From UBA6168 sp041741095 (GTDB taxonomy: Bacteria > Bacteroidota > Bacteroidia > Chitinophagales > Saprospiraceae): DNA of 64,000 bases. The stretch spans positions 60,726 to 124,725 of the forward strand of contig JBGSKQ010000018.1 in assembly GCA_041741095.1 (NCBI GenBank), given 5' to 3'. Position numbers and translations under genes: made by a program. Below, piece after piece: positions 43,769-52,123 of this stretch (position 1 is the stretch's first letter; each line of letters opens with the position of its first letter). A model generated the notes under the pieces. That model saw only the letters and a program-made list of their open reading frames with translations. It was not told the DNA's origin and did no database searches.

Positions 43769-44500
43769 ATGGATTTACAAAAAGCTAAGATTACCCTGGA
43801 CAAAATCAATGCGCTGTACAAAAACATGAGCGCCGATGCCCGCAATATTTCCACCATAGAAAAGGACTTGATGCGAAGCTACATTCAGCAGTTGTACGAG
43901 TCGTTCATCGATCTGTCCCAACAAACGGCTCCGCAGCCATTGGAAGTGGTAAAGCCAACGCCGAAACAACATTTTACCACTCCCGAATACACGCCGCCGC
44001 CGGCACCAAAACTGGAACTGGACATTGTAGAGGAAAAAACCAGGGAGCCAGAGCCAGCACCAAAAATGGAGGAAGCCCCCAAACCTGCCCCCGCCCCACC
44101 GCCCCCGCCACCCCCGCCCGTGCAAAAAGTGGAGCCTGCGCCCCCGCCTGCCCCGGCCCATCCGCAGCCCATTGCGCCTAAAGTGGACAATGCCGAGTTG
44201 GAAGAACTTTTTACCGTCACCAGCGCCAGGGAACTTTCGGAAAAACTGGGCGAGATGCCCATCACCGACATCAGAAAGGCGATGGGCTTGAACGAGCGCA
44301 TTTTCACGGTCAATGAATTGTTCGGCGGCGACCAAGCTGCATTTGACGAAACATTGTCTAACCTCAACTATTTGCCGGGGTACGAAGCGGCCAAAAATTA
44401 TTTGATCAACGGCGTGGCTTCCAAGTACAACTGGTCATCAAAAGATAAAAAAAGCAAGGCAAAAACATTCATCAAATTGGTGAAACGACGCTACAACTAA
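43769..44500 (+). CDS. Hypothetical protein with proline-rich linker
   Basis: 243 residues in three parts. Residues 1-55 form a helical head ('LQKAKITLDKINALYKNMS', 'MRSYIQQLYESFIDLSQQ'). Residues ~56-135 form a Pro/Ala/Glu-rich disordered linker ('PAPAPPPPPPPPVQKVEPAP'). Residues ~140-243 form a conserved-looking tail ('LEELFTVTSARELSEKLGEM', 'IRKAMGLNERIFTVNELFGG', 'AKTFIKLVKRRYN'). No signal peptide or TM segment. I know similar three-part proteins as uncharacterised in Bacteroidota; the function is unknown. The 5' spacer carries ACCAGTC repeats. Followed on the same strand by the PUR-family gene, which has its own promoter. Confidence 0.85.
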   Translation: MDLQKAKITLDKINALYKNMSADARNISTIEKDLMRSYIQQLYESFIDLSQQTAPQPLEVVKPTPKQHFTTPEYTPPPAPKLELDIVEEKTREPEPAPKMEEAPKPAPAPPPPPPPPVQKVEPAPPPAPAHPQPIAPKVDNAELEELFTVTSARELSEKLGEMPITDIRKAMGLNERIFTVNELFGGDQAAFDETLSNLNYLPGYEAAKNYLINGVASKYNWSSKDKKSKAKTFIKLVKRRYN

Positions 44501-44553
44501 TCAACCGTGACGGCCAATGCCAAGGGCAGGATTTTAGAAATCTGGAGCGACAT

Positions 44554-44583
44554 TTTGTTATTAAACTGAATTAGCTACTTTTG
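44554..44583 (+). promoter_or_regulatory. Bacteroidota-type promoter for the PUR-family gene
   Basis: TTTG (44554-44557), 18-nt spacer, TACTTTTG (44576-44583). This matches the TTTG-N19-TAnnTTTG consensus within one base of spacing. The expected transcript start near 44590 leaves a leader of roughly 65 nt before the GTG start. Confidence 0.7.
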
Positions 44584-44656
44584 TCTTGCCTGTGCTTGTT
44601 TGGAGCTAAATGGCAAGCAGCCGGGCAACTCTTTAACCTTAAATATTTTAACAGCA

Positions 44657-45184
44657 GTGGACAAAGACAGAAGATTTGACAGTGTGTATTCAAAGAAAGT
44701 TCGTGCTGGAAAACGAAGGACCTACTTCTTTGATGTCCGCAGAACAAAGGGCGACGACTTTTACTTGACGCTGACGGAAAGCACCAAGAAATTCGAGGGC
44801 AATTTCGAGCGCCACAAAATCTTTCTCTATAAAGAAGATTTCAACCGCTTTCTTTCCAGCCTCGAAGAAGTGATTGCCCACATCAAAACGGAACTGATGC
44901 CCGACTACGACTACGAGGAATTCGACCGCAAAGAGGCCGAATGGGATGCCCGCCGTGCCGAAGAAGGCGACGACGACTTCAGGGGCGGCGGGGGCGGTGG
45001 CAGAAGGGAAAGGACCAACGATGGCTTCCAGGGTGGCCCCAGAAGAGAAAGAAAAGACGATAGCTTCCAGCAACCGCAAGTCGGCGAAAAACGGAAATAC
45101 CGTGGCGATGACGACAACAACGACAATTTGGAAGGAGTCAACGACAACGACGAACACCATGAAGACGACGACATGAGTTGGTAA
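44657..45184 (+). CDS. PUR-alpha-like DNA/RNA-binding protein (DUF3276)
   Basis: 175 residues from the GTG that gives '(M)DKDRRFDSVYSKKVRAGKR', which matches family starts; a TTG 19 codons upstream is possible but less likely. The PUR domain spans ~5-85 ('AGKRRTYFFDVRRTKGDDFY', 'LTESTKKFEGNFERHKIFLY', 'EDFNRFLSSLEEVIAHIK'). It binds single-stranded nucleic acid in the known Borrelia/Bacteroidota relatives. The acidic, Gly/Arg-rich C-terminal tail ('DDDFRGGGGGGRRERTNDGF' and Asp/Asn runs) resembles disordered RNA-binding tails. Well-supported upstream promoter and downstream terminator make it a single-gene unit. Confidence 0.9.
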   Translation: MDKDRRFDSVYSKKVRAGKRRTYFFDVRRTKGDDFYLTLTESTKKFEGNFERHKIFLYKEDFNRFLSSLEEVIAHIKTELMPDYDYEEFDRKEAEWDARRAEEGDDDFRGGGGGGRRERTNDGFQGGPRRERKDDSFQQPQVGEKRKYRGDDDNNDNLEGVNDNDEHHEDDDMSW

Positions 45185-45297
45185 GAATTTTAGAGACGTG
45201 AGAAAGTGAGAGGTGAGGCAATTGGACGTTGAAATCCAACAAATTATCTCAGTTCGCTTTTCTTGCAACAATTCACGACTCAAATAAGATAAAAGGA

Positions 45298-45327
45298 AGC
45301 CCCTGCACAGACCCCTGTGCAGGGGCT
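45298..45327. terminator. Bidirectional hairpin terminator
   Basis: AGCCCCTGCACAG-ACCC-CTGTGCAGGGGCT: perfect 13-bp stem, 4-nt loop, between the convergent PUR-family and phosphodiesterase genes. On the minus strand it is followed by TCCTTTTAT. Confidence 0.85.
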
Positions 45328-45354
45328 TTCCCGTGAATGGCCTTTTTGTTGGCC

Positions 45355-45858
45355 TCAAATGGCCCCCCTCAAGCCTAATTCGACCACTTCCAGATTTTGT
45401 ATTTTTCCCTGATCAATGGCAAAGCGCACGATGGTTTTTACTTGGTGAAATCCCTCTATGCCACATGCGCCTGGGTTGATGTGGAGCAATTTCAATGCTT
45501 TGTCGGGCATTACTTTTAATATGTGCGAATGCCCACAGATATAAAGGCCCGGCGGGTCGGCTTGCAAAATATCCTTTACCCGCTTGGTGTATTTGCCGGG
45601 GTAGCCGCCAATATGCGTGATAAATACTTCCAGGCCTTCGCAATTAAATCGCAGGTTGAGCGGAAAGCGTTCCTGCATGGCCTTGTCGTCAATATTGCCA
45701 TACACGGCTTTGAAAGGTTTGAAATCAGCCAAACGTTCCGCCACCTCCATGCTGCCTATGTCCCCGGCATGCCATATTTCGTCGCATTCTTTGAAATAGG
45801 TAAAAATGCTTTCGTCCAAATAACTGTGCGTGTCTGAAAGCAGCCCGATTTTCTTCAT
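45355..45858 (-). CDS. Metallophosphoesterase, YfcE/MJ0936 family
   Basis: 167 residues from the ATG that places 'MKKIGLLSDTHSYLD' at the start; an upstream ATG would add 8 residues with no family match. Metal-binding motifs of the calcineurin-like fold are complete: 'SDTH', 'HAGDIG', 'GNIDD', 'ITHIGG', 'GHSHI'. Cytoplasmic phosphodiesterase; the natural substrate of this subfamily is not settled. Divergent from the peroxiredoxin gene across a repeat-bearing gap. Confidence 0.93.
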   Translation of the reverse strand: MKKIGLLSDTHSYLDESIFTYFKECDEIWHAGDIGSMEVAERLADFKPFKAVYGNIDDKAMQERFPLNLRFNCEGLEVFITHIGGYPGKYTKRVKDILQADPPGLYICGHSHILKVMPDKALKLLHINPGACGIEGFHQVKTIVRFAIDQGKIQNLEVVELGLRGAI

Positions 45859-46284
45859 GTTTGTTAGTTTTGTGATGGGCAAATTTGAACATTCCCCAGT
45901 TTAAAATTGTCTATACTTTGCCCTTTCCAATCAATTCCCAGCAAATAATAAATTCTACTTTTTTGGCAGTTTCAACCTACTTTTTCCGGCGGAAATACCC
46001 GCCGGGCAAGTAGTTTTTGAGAAAGTTTCAAAAAGCCTTTCAGGCAGAAGGGCTTTTCTGTTATTCTGTTCGCTAATAGATTTTCCCGATATTCGGGATA
46101 AGAAGTGCAAATAGGGGTTTGGGGGCGAAGCCCCCAAAAGCTCCCTCCCCCGACGAGCCGCCGAAGGCGGCGAGGAGGGGCAACAATATAATTTTCAATT
46201 TGCACGACTTGCCCCGATTTTAGGGAAACTTATTAGCACTGAGCATATTCATACCTTATTTTTTCACTCATAATCGAACAACTC
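45859..46284. other. Divergent intergenic region holding MITE-like copy B
   Basis: Spacer between the phosphodiesterase and peroxiredoxin genes. Most of it is the MITE-like element at 46072-46237, ending 47 bp before the peroxiredoxin start. Nothing coding is supported. Confidence 0.65.
46072..46237. mobile_element. MITE-like element, copy B (full length)
   Basis: Ends GCTAATAGATTTTCCCG and GGGAAACTTATTAGC in inverse orientation. The core carries TTGGGGGCGAAGCCCCCAA and GCCGCCGAAGGCGGCGAGG stem-loops as in copy A. Non-coding. Its right end may supply or disturb leader sequence of the peroxiredoxin gene. Confidence 0.75.
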
Positions 46285-46923
46285 ATGGCAACCATCAGAC
46301 TTGGGGACACCGCCCCTGATTTTACGGCAGAAACCACCTTAGGCACCATCCACTTCCACGAATGGCTGGGCGATAGCTGGGGCCTCCTGTTTTCGCACCC
46401 CGCAGATTTTACGCCCGTTTGTACCACCGAACTGGGCCGCACCGCTTCCTTGAACAAGGAATTTGAAAAGCGCAACGTGAAGGCCATTGCCCTCAGTGTT
46501 GACCCGCTCAACTCCCACAAAGAATGGATCAAAGACATTGAAGAGACGCAAAATGTCACCATGAATTTTCCCATCATCGCCGATGAGGACAAAAAAGTGG
46601 CCGAACTATATGACATGATGCACCCGAATGCCTCGGAAAAAACCACCGTGCGTTCCGTTTTCGTTATTGGGCCAGACAAAAAAGTGAAGTTGATGCTGAC
46701 CTACCCGGCTTCCACCGGCAGGAATTTCCTTGAAATCCTTCGTGTTATTGATAGTTTGCAATTGACGGCCTACCACAGTGTTGCAACGCCCGCCGATTGG
46801 CAGCAAGGTGGGGATGTGGTCATCGTCCCGTCTGTGCCAGATGCCGACATACCGGCCAAATTTCCGAAAGGCCATACCAGGATAAAACCTTACCTGCGCA
46901 TGACGCCGCAGCCCAATTTATAA
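46285..46923 (+). CDS. 1-Cys peroxiredoxin (Prx6 type)
   Basis: 212 residues. Reduces hydrogen and organic peroxides. Catalytic Cys46 lies in 'HPADFTPVCTTELGR'. It is the only Cys in the protein, so no resolving Cys exists and an outside thiol must reduce it. Prx6-type features: 'SVDPLNSHKEWIKDI', 'FPIIADEDKKVAELYDMMHP', 'RSVFVIGPDKKVKLMLTYPA', and a long C-terminal domain ending 'HTRIKPYLRMTPQP'. Single gene closed by a strong terminator. Confidence 0.96.
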   Translation: MATIRLGDTAPDFTAETTLGTIHFHEWLGDSWGLLFSHPADFTPVCTTELGRTASLNKEFEKRNVKAIALSVDPLNSHKEWIKDIEETQNVTMNFPIIADEDKKVAELYDMMHPNASEKTTVRSVFVIGPDKKVKLMLTYPASTGRNFLEILRVIDSLQLTAYHSVATPADWQQGGDVVIVPSVPDADIPAKFPKGHTRIKPYLRMTPQPNL

Positions 46924-46948
46924 ACTTGTTAGGTTAAAACAACCCGAC

Positions 46949-46978
46949 GCCCCGCCCAGTACGTGCGGGGCTTTTTTT
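46949..46978 (+). terminator. Rho-independent terminator of the peroxiredoxin gene
   Basis: GCCCCGC, 9-nt loop, GCGGGGC followed by seven T. It sits 26 bp after the stop codon. Confidence 0.92.
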
Positions 46979-46995
46979 GTTTTGAAAAATCAGCA

Positions 46996-47991
46996 CTACT
47001 TGCTCTTTCTGTTTTTCAAAATCCAGTCCACCGTTTTGGCCAGCCCATCCTGAATGGGCGTGATGTGGTAGCCCATTTCTCGCACGGCTTTTTCGCTGCT
47101 TATTTCCCAATTATACATGTAGCGCTTCACCCAGGGCGGCGTCAAAAGTGGCGGCGCACCAGTCAGGTTGGCCCTGATTTCCATCGCCCTGGCCGCCAAA
47201 TTCATCAAGGGGATAGGCATTTTGTACAATTTGCTTGACTTGCCCGTCAGGTCGGACAGAAGATTAAAAAACTCTTCAAATGAAATGTTTTCACCGCCCA
47301 GGATGTAGCGCTCGCCAGGCTTCCCAAGCAACATGGCCTGGATGTGGCCGTCCACTACGTCGTCAATAAAGGCATAATTGCCAATGCTTTGTCCGTCGCC
47401 GGGCAGTATCCTGAACCTGCCTTTCAAGTAAAGTTTTATCATTTTGGTCACCCCATTGCTGTCGCTCATCAAGCCAGGCCCATAGACCCGTGTTGGGTTC
47501 ACGACGATGGCCTCCAGTGCCCCAATGGACTGCTTTGCCAAGGTTTCCTCTGCCTGCGCTTTTGATTGTTCGTAATGGGTGAAATAATCCAGTTTTCGGA
47601 CCGTGTTTTCATCTGAGGCAAGGCCATTGGAAGGGCTGATGACGCCCGCCGTAGAAGTGAAAACAAGTCGCTTGGCACCTACTTTTCTGGCCGCTTCCAG
47701 CACCTGGAGCGTTCCTTGTACATTTTGCTGGTAAAAGGTTTGTGGATCCTTGTCCCAAGCCTTGGCAAATGCTGCTGCATGGAATACGGCATCGCATCCT
47801 TTTGCGGCTTTTACCAAACTTTCAGGGTCGAGGATATCGCCTTTGTGCAGGTAGATATTTTCGGTGGATTTTAGCGGTGCTGTTTTTGATTCGTCCCGGT
47901 AAAGCGCATGGACGGTGTGGCCCTGAGCTGCCAGTGTTTTGGCCAAAGGCACTCCAATATAACCCGTAGCCCCGGTTAATAGAAATTTCAT
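46996..47991 (-). CDS. NAD(P)-dependent epimerase/dehydratase (extended SDR)
   Basis: 331 residues. Rossmann start 'MKFLLTGATGYIGVPLAKTL' with the GxxGxxG cofactor motif, 'GDILDPESLVKAAKGCDAVF', catalytic Tyr/Lys in 'YEQSKAQAEETL', and 'VVNPTRVYGPG'. It resembles dihydroflavonol-4-reductase/3-beta-HSD-like SDRs. The substrate cannot be told from sequence. Cytoplasmic, single-gene unit on the minus strand. Confidence 0.93.
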   Translation of the reverse strand: MKFLLTGATGYIGVPLAKTLAAQGHTVHALYRDESKTAPLKSTENIYLHKGDILDPESLVKAAKGCDAVFHAAAFAKAWDKDPQTFYQQNVQGTLQVLEAARKVGAKRLVFTSTAGVISPSNGLASDENTVRKLDYFTHYEQSKAQAEETLAKQSIGALEAIVVNPTRVYGPGLMSDSNGVTKMIKLYLKGRFRILPGDGQSIGNYAFIDDVVDGHIQAMLLGKPGERYILGGENISFEEFFNLLSDLTGKSSKLYKMPIPLMNLAARAMEIRANLTGAPPLLTPPWVKRYMYNWEISSEKAVREMGYHITPIQDGLAKTVDWILKNRKSK

Positions 47992-48114
47992 GGAAACTGG
48001 TTTTTAGACTCAAAAAATGTTTTGCAAATGGGGTTTCAGGGTAGGGTATAGGAAGAATATTTCTGTTGCGGGCAAATATATACTGTGCAACGCCAATTTT
48101 TGGGCATGGTTAAT

Positions 48115-48176
48115 AAAGTTGATAAAGTTTATAAGGTTGATAAACCCAATCAACCTTATCAACTTCATCAACCTTT
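48115..48176. repeat. Self-inverted short-period repeat (TTGATAAAG units)
   Basis: Left arm AAAGTTGATAAAGTTTATAA and onward to 48140. Right arm 48150-48176 (TCAACCTTATCAACTTCATC and onward) is its near reverse complement, with a 9-nt loop. Located in the leader of the SDR gene (minus strand). Confidence 0.65.
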
Positions 48177-48210
48177 CCAGCACAAAAAAAAACGGCAAGA
48201 GCTATAATTA

Positions 48211-48244
48211 AAAAGCGGCACCCGGTAGGCCGGGTGCCGCTTTT
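48211..48244 (-). terminator. Terminator of the downstream metalloprotease gene
   Basis: Perfect 15-bp stem AAAAGCGGCACCCGG / CCGGGTGCCGCTTTT with a 4-nt loop. On the minus strand it is followed by TTTTTAATT, about 120 nt beyond the protease stop. Confidence 0.88.
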
Positions 48245-48364
48245 CTGTTTGTCAAAATTTTAGTGAAATTAAAAAATATTTGCCACATTGATTTACAAAA
48301 AACTGCTAATCAATGCTTTGCAAGTTCATCATTTATCGTTCATCATTTACTTAACTTCGATAAT

Positions 48365-51300
48365 TTATTCCAAAACAACTTTTTTGCTAAACACGCCAGC
48401 CTCCGTTTTTACCTGTACGATGTATAGTCCGGCAGCCAGGCCTGATGTGTTCAATTGGACATTGGCACCAGCGTTGCCACCGTCTTTTTCAAGCAGCAAC
48501 TTCCCGTCCACCGTCAGCAAGGAGACCTTGGTTTTTCCTAAGTCAGCTTTCGAAAAGGAAATATTCACTTGCCCGCTGGCGGGGTTTGGATACACTTGAA
48601 AGTCATTGCTGCCCAATGTTTCGGAAGTCCCTACAACGCAGTTTGGATCAATTTTCACGTCAGCTTTTGGCGTTCCGAGCAGGCCGCCCGTCCCATCAGT
48701 TACTGCGAAAGTGAAGTAATCGTTGGTAGCGCTTGCGTTCGTATTGTTGTAATAAACTTTGAAATCATAAACATCTTGCATGGTGAAAGTGCCGCCCGTG
48801 CCCAGTTGAATACCATCCCGGCTGATATAACCTTTGGAAGGTGCAGTGACGATATGGAAAACCAATTGCGGCGGCGTATTGTCAGGATCTTCCACTTGCA
48901 GGTTTTCCAAATAAATCAGGCCTTGACCGTTGGGTTGTGAGCAGATGGTATCGTTTTTCAGTAGCACAGGGTCGTTCGGGCTGGCTGCCCCACAAAGTTC
49001 CAACGCCCAGCTATCGAAAGTACCACCTTGGCTACCGAAGGAATCAAGGACCTTCAAGACAAAAGTCCATTCTCCTTGGCCATTGGTGCCGATAAATGCG
49101 GATAGTGGGTTGTGTGGCTTGAAAAAAGAGCCGTTCGTTGGCGGAGGACAAGGAATTGCGGTTGGTGATTGATCATCGAAACCCAGATCAAAGGGAAGAT
49201 TGAGGAAACAGGAGAGGGAAGCCCCATTCATTATAACCACAGAGTCGCCATTGGGTGATTTTAACCTGAATCCCAAATCACCGAAGGAATCAAAAACGCC
49301 ATTGACATTTTTCAGGTTCACATCGCTCACCAAGATGCTTTGAGGCACCATCACTTTTGAAGTAATATAAGGCAGGCCGGCCGGTGATATAGCAATGGGT
49401 GCATTGGTGCTGGGGTAAGTCGTGCAAGACTGGGCCACCGTGATGAAGGTGGCGGCATCGGAATATTGTCCTGCCCCGCATTCATTGTTGCTCCTAATCC
49501 GCCAGTAATACAGGGTATTTTCCTGGAGGGTTATATCTGGAACATAAGTGGTAACCGTCAATCCGAAAGAATCGGCGACGACTGTGTTGCCAAATGTTGG
49601 CGAGGTTGCGATTTCAATATCGTAGGTATGGGCATTGGGCAAAGCTGACCATTGGAAGGAAGGTAGCAGGGATTGGGCGGAGGCACCATCCGCAGGGCCG
49701 GTGAGCATCATGGCGGAAAAATCATTATTCACCACGTTGATCGAAACAACCCTTTCTTGATCTGCCAAACCATTGGCCGATGCAGTGATCGTGATATTAT
49801 AGGTTCCGTCCACTGTCACATTGGACATATCAAGTACCAAAGTCGTGCTTCCGCCCGGTGTCACTGGATTGGGGCTAAAAGAGGCAGTGGCGCCAGGAGG
49901 CAGGTCGCTGGCCGAAAATGTAATCTCACCAGAAAAACCCAGCAAGGCGGTTGTCTCCAATTCAACCTCGAAATCGTCGGGAATGCAAGCAGTGCCGAAT
50001 TCTATATTTTGCACTAGGGCAAAGCCTGGCTCGGCAGGTGCAACAATGGAAAAATTATTGTTTGAAATATCAAAAAAGATATTGTCGGCCGCTTCTACAC
50101 GAACCCTGGCAGTAGTGGTGATTTCATCAGGCACTACCACAAAAGCACTGCCGTCGTTTGGTGTTTGTGCCAAAAGGGTAACTGGATAAGTAAAACCACC
50201 GTCCGTGGACAATTTGATGTTTACAAATTGGCAATTGACTAAGTTATTGGTTGTATTGGCAACATTCCAGGTTACTTCTTTGTAATCGCCAACCTCCCAA
50301 GTGATGCCAGTTGTGTTTGGATTGGTCACTACAAATGGCCCTGCTGTTTCAGTGGCGTTGAATTTCACTTCGGCATAGCCCCAGGCACCTGCCGGGGCAT
50401 TGTTGTCCCTGGCGGTGAAGCGGAAGGTTATTGGTCTGGTTATAGTGGGCAGCACTTCCGTTTTATCCGTACTATTAGCAATGATAGTTTCAATCCTGGG
50501 TAATACCCTCGTCAAGGAAGTGGTCGGAAGCCTGGAACGGAAAAGCGGTGCAGTCCCGATTGGCGTACCCAATGTACTTTGAGGGCCTTTATCGTATTGT
50601 TCCCAACAATAAGTCATAGGGTCGCCATCTGGATCCGTGGCTGCTCCCGTCAACTGAAATGGTGTACTGATTGGAATATAAAAGCCATCCACCAAGGCGA
50701 TGCTGGCTTCCGGTGAATTGTTGCCAATTGCGGTCAACTGATCACATGCGCCACCAGACGTATTGTCCCGGCTGAATTGTTGGATTCTGATGAGTGAATT
50801 GATGTGGTAATAATTATCGTCCATATTTTGAACATAATTAGGCCCACAATCAGAAGCTCCAGCATAGCACATAATAGTACTGCCACTGCCTGGTTCGTAG
50901 GCAGTTTCGGTGCTTTCGTTCTCCATGTCGCAGAGGTTGAACGTATGCAGGGCGTTAAACTGGTGGCCCATTTCATGTGCAATGATCAGGTAAAAAGGCA
51001 GTCCGGAATAAGCACCAAATTCGCAAGACACGCCCCTTCCTTTGTTGTCGGCGTTGCCACAGACGGAGCCTGTAGATGCAAGGCCGCCAGCATTTGTGCC
51101 AAAAACGTGGCCGATGTCGTAGCTGCTGGAGCCGACGGCAGCGTTCAGTGCCGGGGGGTTTTGATCTATCATCGCCCCGGTATTGCCATTGGTATATGGG
51201 TCGGAATTATTGGGGGGAAAGAAAAATGCTTGGGTAGTTGTGGGTATCAATTCCAATGTAATGGCGTTTTCACCTTCCATGACCATGTTGACATTGTTCA

Positions 51301-52036
51301 TGAGCAAGGTCACCTGGTTAAGTACACTCGTTACGTTGCCACCGTGGGCATTGGAAAACTCGGCGGTTGTTGCTACAGCCAAGCGATACTTTTGGTTATC
51401 CACTGCAACACTTCCCACACCACGTTCGCCATTCAGTTCAATGGATTGATCAGATGGAAAATGGGCAGGATCAAGGCCCATACCGTCCCAATTGGCACTG
51501 TGAACGCCGCACATTTCCAGCGGTAAATTTTCCAAATTCACCTCAATGTCTTTCAAGTAAAATGACATATAATATTCTGTTTGGCCTTCGGCCAATGGCG
51601 CAATGTGGGCAGTTCCTGCTGTGGTTAGGAAAATGGCGTTAAAACCCAGCGGAGACAAGTGAATGCGCATTCTGTTATTGGGGTTTTCAATGCTCCTGCC
51701 TGCATAAGTCTTGATCATTGGGTAGGCTGTGGCCAGTTCTTTTGCCATGATTGGCGCTTCCCATACTGCAAAGTTTTCCATCCTGCCATCGGGCATCGGC
51801 AATGACAAAATCAATGGGCTGGTCCTGGCAGCTTCCGTGTTTTCCATGGGCGCCTGCCTGATTAAGCCAGCCATCGCATTGATATCCAAAGCCAGCTTGC
51901 GGTAGGATGTTGGGACGTTTTCACCAGAAGCGGCCAATGGGGCAGAACTGGCGTCAGTCCAAAATGATGCGCTGGATTGGGCACCTAAAACCATTGCCAA
52001 GCAAAGAGCGGAAATAGTAGTTAATATTTGCTTCAT
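48365..52036 (-). CDS. T9SS-secreted reprolysin-like zinc metalloprotease (tandem copy 1)
   Basis: 1223 residues from the ATG starting the signal peptide 'MKQILTTISALCLAMVLGAQ'; an open 22-codon extension upstream is not needed. Propeptide-like N-terminus to ~205. Metzincin catalytic domain with HEMGHQFNALH at 354-364 and a Met-turn candidate 'GSGSTIMCYAG'. Then a PKD/cadherin-like stretch, a fibronectin-like segment ('PSFQWSALPNAHTYDIEIAT'), a proprotein-convertase P-type domain ('LKSPNGDSVVIMNG', 'WTFVLKVLDSFGSQGGTFDS'), another cadherin-like domain, and a T9SS sorting domain ('FQVYPNPASGQVNISF', end 'KKVVLE'). An exported protease, probably surface-attached or released. Paralog of the next gene. 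Confidence 0.93.
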   Translation of the reverse strand: MKQILTTISALCLAMVLGAQSSASFWTDASSAPLAASGENVPTSYRKLALDINAMAGLIRQAPMENTEAARTSPLILSLPMPDGRMENFAVWEAPIMAKELATAYPMIKTYAGRSIENPNNRMRIHLSPLGFNAIFLTTAGTAHIAPLAEGQTEYYMSFYLKDIEVNLENLPLEMCGVHSANWDGMGLDPAHFPSDQSIELNGERGVGSVAVDNQKYRLAVATTAEFSNAHGGNVTSVLNQVTLLMNNVNMVMEGENAITLELIPTTTQAFFFPPNNSDPYTNGNTGAMIDQNPPALNAAVGSSSYDIGHVFGTNAGGLASTGSVCGNADNKGRGVSCEFGAYSGLPFYLIIAHEMGHQFNALHTFNLCDMENESTETAYEPGSGSTIMCYAGASDCGPNYVQNMDDNYYHINSLIRIQQFSRDNTSGGACDQLTAIGNNSPEASIALVDGFYIPISTPFQLTGAATDPDGDPMTYCWEQYDKGPQSTLGTPIGTAPLFRSRLPTTSLTRVLPRIETIIANSTDKTEVLPTITRPITFRFTARDNNAPAGAWGYAEVKFNATETAGPFVVTNPNTTGITWEVGDYKEVTWNVANTTNNLVNCQFVNIKLSTDGGFTYPVTLLAQTPNDGSAFVVVPDEITTTARVRVEAADNIFFDISNNNFSIVAPAEPGFALVQNIEFGTACIPDDFEVELETTALLGFSGEITFSASDLPPGATASFSPNPVTPGGSTTLVLDMSNVTVDGTYNITITASANGLADQERVVSINVVNNDFSAMMLTGPADGASAQSLLPSFQWSALPNAHTYDIEIATSPTFGNTVVADSFGLTVTTYVPDITLQENTLYYWRIRSNNECGAGQYSDAATFITVAQSCTTYPSTNAPIAISPAGLPYITSKVMVPQSILVSDVNLKNVNGVFDSFGDLGFRLKSPNGDSVVIMNGASLSCFLNLPFDLGFDDQSPTAIPCPPPTNGSFFKPHNPLSAFIGTNGQGEWTFVLKVLDSFGSQGGTFDSWALELCGAASPNDPVLLKNDTICSQPNGQGLIYLENLQVEDPDNTPPQLVFHIVTAPSKGYISRDGIQLGTGGTFTMQDVYDFKVYYNNTNASATNDYFTFAVTDGTGGLLGTPKADVKIDPNCVVGTSETLGSNDFQVYPNPASGQVNISFSKADLGKTKVSLLTVDGKLLLEKDGGNAGANVQLNTSGLAAGLYIVQVKTEAGVFSKKVVLE

Positions 52037-52071
52037 GCTGAGGGTTGAAATTAGTGATTGTTGATGGATGT

Positions 52072-52116
52072 CGGTAATTGGTGACTGAGCGTGGAAGCAC
52101 AATCACCAATTACCAT
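52072..52116. repeat. GGTAATTGGTGACTG inverted repeat between the two protease genes
   Basis: GGTAATTGGTGACT faces AATCACCAATTACC in the 87-bp gap. The unit is of the same AATCACCAGT type as the repeats before permease 1 and before the proline-rich gene. Confidence 0.6.
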
Positions 52117-52123
52117 TATCAAA

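Larger units (their letters stand above)
47992..48364. other. Intergenic region with repeat and terminator
   Basis: Contains a TTGATAAAG-type inverted repeat (48115-48176), a strong hairpin terminator (48211-48244) and a short TTCATCATTTA repeat (48322-48352). No gene is supported. Confidence 0.7.
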
